Positions 58,020-64,000 of a stretch of DNA of 64,000 bases are shown here, piece after piece. The notes beneath the pieces are model-generated. The model was not told the DNA's origin and ran no database searches. It saw nothing but the letters and a program-made list of their open reading frames with translations. A program made the translations under genes and the position numbers. The DNA comes from Diospyros lotus (taxonomy: Eukaryota; Streptophyta; Magnoliopsida; Ericales; Ebenaceae), in assembly GCF_014633365.1 (NCBI RefSeq), contig NC_068340.1:38340328-38404327 (forward strand), read 5' to 3'. The number at the start of each line of letters is the position of its first letter. The first letter of the stretch is position 1.

Positions 58020-60415
58020 CTTCTTTTGTGATACCTGAGGCAGCAGGCATCAACCATAGTCTTCAGTTTATTTGGGCCAAAAACCATGACTTGCCCGTAC
58101 AGGGACATTAGGTTTCCAGGTTATTTGTCTTCTTATTCCCCCTTTTTTTGTTCTACAAGTTGTTAAAACATGAACTGTGAAAGTGAGATTCGAGCCAGCC
58201 AAGGGCTTGAAAACATTGTTGGTTGTGTTTATGCTTTTGGTTGTTGTCCCCATTGTAGTGGTGTATAGTATCTTGATACCTGCCATTTGTCTTTATCGCC
58301 AATGCATTAGAGAGGTTAGACCTGGTAACTGCTGCTGATTTTTTTTTTTTTTTTTCTTTTCAAGTACTTTCAACAATATTATATTGTGTTGGTAAAAATC
58401 AAATGAGGGATTGGTGCTGGAAAACGACCTTGAGGGTCCATTCTCTGCTCCCGTTCTTTGATATCAGATTGACCTTGTCTATTAGGTTGTTGCCTTGTAA
58501 ATATAGTAATAGTTTGAAAAATTCAGTCGTTTGAATGCAAAGAAAGTAGCATTAATTCAAGTTTGGCTGTAACCAAACTTACTGGCTCAAAGGAGTGGGA
58601 TTTTTTTCAGTTTTGCATCAATCGAAGTTTTAATGTTCTGTTGTTATTGTCAAAGAAATCTTATTCAGTAGCAAATTAGAGGCCCTATGTGCAGGATTTT
58701 TAATATTTTTCTCCAACTTGTAGGATTTGTATGTTTTATTCTGTAAATTGTATGCTTTATTTTGTGGTTTGTTGATTTGTATTTTAATGCTATGCTCTTT
58801 GAAATATACATTATACGCATAAAAGGAATCCTGCTTTTGTTCTATAACCAAAAAAAAGAAGTTTTCAAAAGCGAGCTTGTTCAAACAACCTGGACGAGTA
58901 GCCTAAAAGGCTTGGCATGTGACATTTTGCCATCATAATTTTAAACACAAAGCTTGTATGGTAAGTGTTTTAATCTGCTTAAAATTTTTCTTTTGCCCCA
59001 CATGGTATGTTAAACAGGCCATTTGGTTAGTTGCTAAAACATCGAAGGGATTGCGGTTGCCACTCTTTTTAAGTACCGGCGTTGCTCCAGTCCAGCGGCA
59101 AAGTCAAAGCGCAATATTATACAGTGAATCTTCTTTGTCCCTTTGCCAGTATAAACTTTCCCCTAGAAGATTGATTTCCATTTACTTATGGTCATGTCCA
59201 CGGCGTAACGCAAGTATCGCAGAAAGCGTTTCCACATTTATCAGCTCCGCAAATGGATGCTTGAAACCACCATAGAAAATGGCATTGGCATCTACATGGC
59301 GAGGAAATGCATTCCACCGGAACCATGAAGAGACTGAATGGAATATTATGATACATATACAAATAATTAACAAACTAAAATTTATGTATGTAGTTAATCT
59401 CATATGAGTGAAATTAAAGCTTAATATATATTGATAAGTCCATATATGGCTTCCTACCTACATTACATCAAGGGATGTCTCTTTTCTACGCGAGTGAAAC
59501 TCTCATCATATGATGGAACTGATCTGCACTGCAGAAGTAGACAGACGCCATGGAAAATGTTGCAAATATTTTTAAACACAAACTATATGCAGATAAGAAC
59601 ACTGATAAATGGGCCAAAAATCTCGGCCTAAATAGCTTTTTTATGCAAGGGCAGAATGATCCGAAAGCCATTTTGGCTTAACTTTTCGGCTGTACTAACA
59701 CAGTAAATGAAAAAATGCCTCGGATTGAGACGCGACATGGTAAAAACGGATACTTGACCTGGTATTAATCGAGTGGATCTCAATGAATACACATTCTGAG
59801 GTGGCAGGATAGCAAGTTTGCAAGTCTCAAGAGCACAAATAAAAGGACAGCAACAAAAATGCAAGAAATGAGTTTCCAACACGATCGTTGTAATTTGCAA
59901 ATAAAGTTAACTGATGGCAGTCATGAATAGAAATGAACTATGAAATAGAATTCAGGTAGGTGACCTCGTATGGTGAGATAAAAGTTTGATACCTTATTGT
60001 ACAATAATTTGCAAATGCCAACAGAAAGGAAACTCTAGACAATTTTCAAACACTAGGCTAAAAACTACCGTTCAGCATGTGATAACTTGGGGTGGTAGAA
60101 GAAGGATATTAAGGCACCGGGGAGCAGTAAATAATGCAAGCTCTGTTTTTTTGAGATAGCCAAAATATAGACAAAAAAAAATGTGAGATATGAAAAATAT
60201 TATGAATAAAAATATTTTTTATTATATTTATTTATGACTTCTTATCTTAAACTTTTCAAATAAATTTATCTCTCTCCTTTTCGAATAAGTTATCTTAAAC
60301 CTTATACATAAGTTATCTTAATATAAGCTTATCTTACTCATTTTAATAAATGTTACCTAAGGGTACAAAGGCAAGCCTAATAGGTTCTTCTTTGCTAACA
60401 ACTATTAACAACAAT
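58020..60415. other. PTB 3' UTR and convergent intergenic region
   Basis: PTB 3' UTR sequence continues to perhaps 58350 (T-run near 58340). The stretch at 58920-59640 has balanced composition. On the minus strand a frame ending near 59180 reads WFRWNAFPRHVDANAIFYGG before a stop, which looks coding-like but matches nothing I recognise. No FTSH11-like exon was seen. The rest is AT-rich. Confidence 0.45.
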
Positions 60416-60910
60416 GGGTCATGCTATTCATACAGGGAAGGTTTTATAGGAGGGTTTACAAGTAGGTGTTCTCGCGATAAATTGGAGAATTTATTGCGAT
60501 AAATTCACGATATTCTCCTCTCCTCCCGTGATAAATTCACGATATTCTCCTCTCCTCCCTCTCCCCTTTTCCCTCCAGCAACCGCTCATCTCTCTCCCCT
60601 TTTCCCCTCCAACACCGCCCCTCACAGCCTTCTTCTCGTCGCTGCATCCTCGCCTAACTGACTGCCGCTGCACGACATCCTCGCCAGGCGAGGATGCAGC
60701 GGTTAGCGAGCGGCAAAGGCGAGGCAATGGCCGGCGACAAGCAGTGAGAGGAAGGCTGTGAGAGGCAGTGCTGGAGGGGGAAGGGGAGAGAGGAAAAGGG
60801 ATAAAATGGTCTTTGTGAGAAAAGATGAAGGGACAAAATAGCCATTTAAATCCCAGTAAACCCCCCTATAAAACCCCTTTCTGTACAAATAACATTATCC
60901 TAACAACAAT
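60407..60910. mobile_element. Foldback MITE of Mutator type with 9-bp target duplication
   Basis: The element spans 60416-60901 (486 bp), flanked by identical 9-bp repeats AACAACAAT (60407-60415 and 60902-60910). Terminal inverted repeats of about 45 bp run GGGTCATGCTATTCATACAG then GGAAGGTTTTATAGGAGGGT on the left, and AGGATAATGTTATTTGTACA then GAAAGGGGTTTTATAGGGGG on the complement of the right. The arms continue as long CT-rich inverted sequence (CTCCCCTTTTCCCCTCC against CTCCCCTTCCCCCTCC, then CTCACAGCCTTC in both) to a GC-rich centre, GCATCCTCGCC/GGCGAGGATGC. A 30-bp direct duplication lies in the left arm (60498-60558). A 9-bp duplication is diagnostic of Mutator-like insertion. There is no transposase. 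Confidence 0.85.
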
Positions 60911-61257
60911 ACAGGCAACTAAACCATAACATAGTAGAACATAGTTCCACTGCAAGAATCCAGAGGATCAGGTAGAACAATAACCTACTCATTCATCTTT
61001 CACCTTTTATTCATGGTGGGATTTAGAAACATTTTATAAAGCTGTGGTTCTTAAGCTACTAACAGGTAAGGTCCAGCATAATCATAAAATCAAGACAGTA
61101 AACATCGCGAATAAGAGGAATAATAACATCACAAATGTATATAGAATGCGGGAACAGCCGCTACCAGTCTGCCTCCGCAGCCTCTAGGAATCAATGAGCC
61201 AAGGAGAAGCTTCATCTATGGTAGTCTAGCCTCCTCCACATATCCCTGGCTCCATAT
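60911..61257 (-). other. Probable 3' UTR of the PYL gene
   Basis: Downstream of the PYL stop at 61258-61260 on the minus strand. No other gene is visible here. The polyadenylation site was not determined. Confidence 0.5.
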
Positions 61258-63598
61258 CTATATCCGATCAATGGGTTCAGTCCTGTCCTGCACTGCCAAC
61301 CGCTCTGAGACATCAGCCAGTGATTTGAGATTGCATTTGATTAAGGCTTCTATAAAATAGCAGGTGTCGTCTTTGGTGTTTCCCTCGGGCACATCTACTA
61401 CAAAGGATTCTATCACCAGAGTCCCTGGTCTTCCATCAATGACTTCTGGATGGACTGAAATGATTGAAGAGTAGTTCTGGAAATATACCAAAGAAAAAGT
61501 AAACTACATCAAGCTGGTTTACAACTATTATACAGAAGCAGAAGCAGTTGTAGTTCTAATAGTTACAAATTCCATCCGGTCCACCCAAGCTCTATAATAA
61601 AGAAAGTAGGAATTAACATATAAAGTTGCATTCATGTGTAAGCCCAGTGCGCGTGGCATGTACTGAAAAGCGATCGGACAGTTCACATTCATAGACAGTT
61701 TGAACAACTATATCCACCTGCTGTCTTTGTTGATAATTCTTCTTTTCTCTTTCTTATTTGTTTATTGGTCAAGATCAAAGTTGACTCCTGAAAACAAAAC
61801 TTTAATTGAGCTACATGAAAGCAACCATGTACCATAATGCTGCCAGTAAAATTAATCCACAGAGGTAACATCATTTTGAGTATTCACTCTCCCCGCTATC
61901 TGATTTGAATTGCCTTCTTTTACTAATTAGATAATATTTCCTACCTAACAGTCATCCAACAAGATGAACAATTTAACATTTAATTCAAGGACTAATCAAC
62001 AAATTACACCATAAAAGGGAACAAAGTTCTTTTACAGCATCAAGGAACTCAAAACAATCATGATAAAGGGACTCCACTCAATTCGACTAAAATGAATGAC
62101 AAAATTAAACTAAGGAGATTAATTCATTCAAAACTTAGTAGATTAAGGTGAACAATATGGTCCAAGTTCATCCATCATAGATTCATAACTTCAGAACTAA
62201 AGTAAACCGTAATTTTAACCTGCATTCTCTGTTTTGTATTTTAGTTACTAAGGTTCAACAAAACTAAATACTAATCAAGACTCAAATAGGTAGAAAGTGT
62301 GCAGCATGGAAAAGGTAAAATACAGGTGGACAACATTGGAAAGAAAATATTTCTGAATGTTTCATACCCTAAGTCTGTGATCACCACCTACAATTCTGAT
62401 GCTAAGGACATGCTCCTCATCATCAAGAAGTTCCAATCTTTCAGTGCTGGTAGTGGCAGGAAGACCTGATTTAACATCGACTTCTCTAAGACTGCCAATT
62501 TCAAGGTTTCCCTGTGCAACACACCTGCTGACGAATGGCTTGTATTTCTGGGGTTGATCAAATCTCCTCACTAGAGACCAAACCTGATGAAAACGAAGAG
62601 CAACCTTGTGTTCAGAAGTAATTTGAATCTCGAAAACAAAAAGTCAAAAGATAATGGCATCCAAAAACAGAGAATAAAAAACTACTATTCATCAATAAAT
62701 AACCCACCAAAAATAAAAATTATACGTAAAAAAGTAACTAATATTCAACTTTCAAGGAAATTTGATCACTGCATTTTCCGCCTTTTGTTTAAAAATTTCC
62801 CATATAAAGGAAACCATCGAGGCCTTTTTTCCCAAGCCGGGAAATTTCACCAAAAAACGAAAGTCAGAGTCTACCCAAAGTACCTAATTGAACAACGATA
62901 GCATTTGGAAAATATGCTATATTTTTCCCTAAAGAAAGCTAAGAAAACAAAAATGACATAAAATCTTAAATCTCATAACAAGTGATCATTGAAACCAGAA
63001 AAAAAACAACTTTTGTAGTTAGTTGACCCCCAAAAACGGAGCTAAAACCTGTGTAACCGACGGCTTGGTAAGGAGGAGGATCAGCTGGTCTTGTAAAAAA
63101 AAAAAAACAATCTTGTGTTTTATCCGAAAAACAATGCAAAGTGAAACATAAGGATCGAAATTTTCTCTGCCGATTATTCTTTTTCTTTTTCTCACCAAGC
63201 GAACAGAATTTATCGGACGGACAAACAAATGCCTTAAAAATTATCACAAACAAAACAAAGTATCCAGATCCAAGCGGAAATTGTCTGCCCAACATACAAA
63301 AGTTACATTCCAAAACAAAACACTGAAGTCATTAATTAGTTACATCTCTAATCTATAATCTGCAACAAATTTCACCGAACACAATCTTATCTCAACAGAA
63401 TCCACATCTCAAATCGATCCAGACACACTCATAAATACGCATCTAAATGAACAAGAAAGAGAAAGCAGATAGAGATTGTACGAGATGGACTGGAGCTTTG
63501 ACGTGCTTGACGAGAGCCGAACTGCATTGATTCTCCGCCGGCAGGTGCCGGTGGTGCTTCCGGATGTACTCCGCCTCTAAACTGCTAAATCCGTTCAT
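61258..63598 (-). CDS. PYL8: Abscisic acid receptor, PYL8/PYL9 type
   Basis: Three exons: 63598-63482, 62583-62368 and 61476-61258, giving 183 residues (family 185-190); all GT-AG and phase 0. Start [16 protein letters not shown], close to PYL9; the first exon is too short to stand as a frame of its own. The START/Bet v1 fold markers are present: [12 protein letters not shown], whose YK lysine contacts the ABA carboxylate; the gate loop SGLPA (78-82); [11 protein letters not shown]; the latch GGDHRL (105-110); and the C-terminal helix [20 protein letters not shown]. All are intact. The family binds ABA in cytosol and nucleus, and the complex inhibits clade A PP2C phosphatases, releasing SnRK2 kinases. 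The PYL8/9/10 group is largely monomeric. Symbol chosen by gene order with Arabidopsis At5g53160; on sequence PYL8 and PYL9 are hard to separate. Confidence 0.95.
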
Positions 63599-64000
63599 TT
63601 CCGCACCAATCTCCACCTCCACCGCTGCGACAGATCACCGGAGAAAAACTCCGATCAAGAAATTTTTCTGGCGAACCGTTGGCCTAGGTTTCTCCGATCC
63701 AAAAGTTGACTTATTAGCAGCCTGAAAAACTCAGGGCCATAGCAGTTTCACCGCCGGAAACAGCCTCGAATCTTCTAGCATCTCATCTCTTGTATACAAT
63801 ATTACCGATTCATATACACAATCTCAGATATATTGATTATATACATGCATCACTGCCTATACAAATTCATATATATTGTTGTGCCGATCTCTCTCTCGCT
63901 CTCGCTCTCTCTTATCGCTTTGCACCGGTGTTATCCCCTGCGGGTTCTGAAACTGCCATCGAAATCTGGAGGATTTACTTTTGTGCCACTCGTTTGTCCG
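63599..64000 (-). promoter_or_regulatory. 5' UTR and proximal promoter of the PYL gene
   Basis: Upstream of the PYL start. Contains a CT/GCTCTC-rich microsatellite-like stretch at about 63888-63911. No clear TATA box was recognised before the window ends. Confidence 0.4.

Noticed and set aside
58919..59275. 118-codon plus-strand frame downstream of PTB
   Set aside because: No domain or splice context. The opposite strand looks no less coding-like, and neither matches a family I know.
60491..60888. Overlapping frames with Pro/Ser/Leu or Arg/Gly-rich products
   Set aside because: They are the CT-rich arms of the foldback MITE read in several frames.

Overview
This is nuclear DNA from a flowering plant, almost certainly a eudicot. 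Genes are multi-exon with GT-AG introns, intergenic DNA is very AT-rich with many microsatellites, and decayed retrotransposons and MITE-like elements are scattered throughout. The plant-specific genes are of eudicot type. The species cannot be named from the sequence.

Layout. 1-1825: decayed Ty1/copia element, cut by the left edge, with its LTR. 6092-12110 (-): PDV1, a chloroplast outer-envelope division factor, with a 5.2 kb intron holding several transposon remnants. 13931-15959 (-): SPEECHLESS (SPCH), the bHLH factor that starts the stomatal lineage. 21303-22661 (-): group III WRKY factor. 26160-27542 (-): divergent NAC factor with a repeated C-terminal half. 27543-33843: long gene-poor stretch with CACTA- and hAT-like remnants and one coding-like relic. 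33844-35560 (+): SWEET3-type sugar transporter. 37381-39600 (-): intronless PLS/E-type PPR protein. 40730-42280 (+): six-helix membrane protein of unknown function. About 44900-58019 (+): polypyrimidine-tract-binding protein (PTB, ten coding exons, long leader intron). 60416-60901: foldback MITE with a 9-bp target duplication. 61258-63598 (-): PYL8/9-type abscisic acid receptor, with its promoter running to the right edge.

The genes do not form one pathway. From memory of Arabidopsis locus numbers, the order PDV1 - SPCH - SWEET3 - PTB - PYL matches At5g53280 - At5g53210 - At5g53190 - At5g53180 - At5g53160. The window therefore looks like an expanded version of one ancestral block. The WRKY, NAC, PPR and six-helix membrane protein genes interrupt that series, and I saw neither the R3-MYB (TRIPTYCHON, At5g53200) nor the FTSH11 (At5g53170) expected inside it.

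I found no wholly new system. The most notable observations are: a 324-bp in-frame tandem duplication in the NAC gene that continues past the stop codon as fossil coding sequence; a GC-AG intron in SWEET3; CU-rich tracts inside the long second intron of the PTB gene (possible self-binding); the foldback MITE; the same copia LTR family at the left edge and antisense in the PDV1 intron; and a 15-C run that sets the frame of an upstream ATG in the membrane-protein gene. All exon borders were read by eye from splice consensus, reading frame and family similarity.
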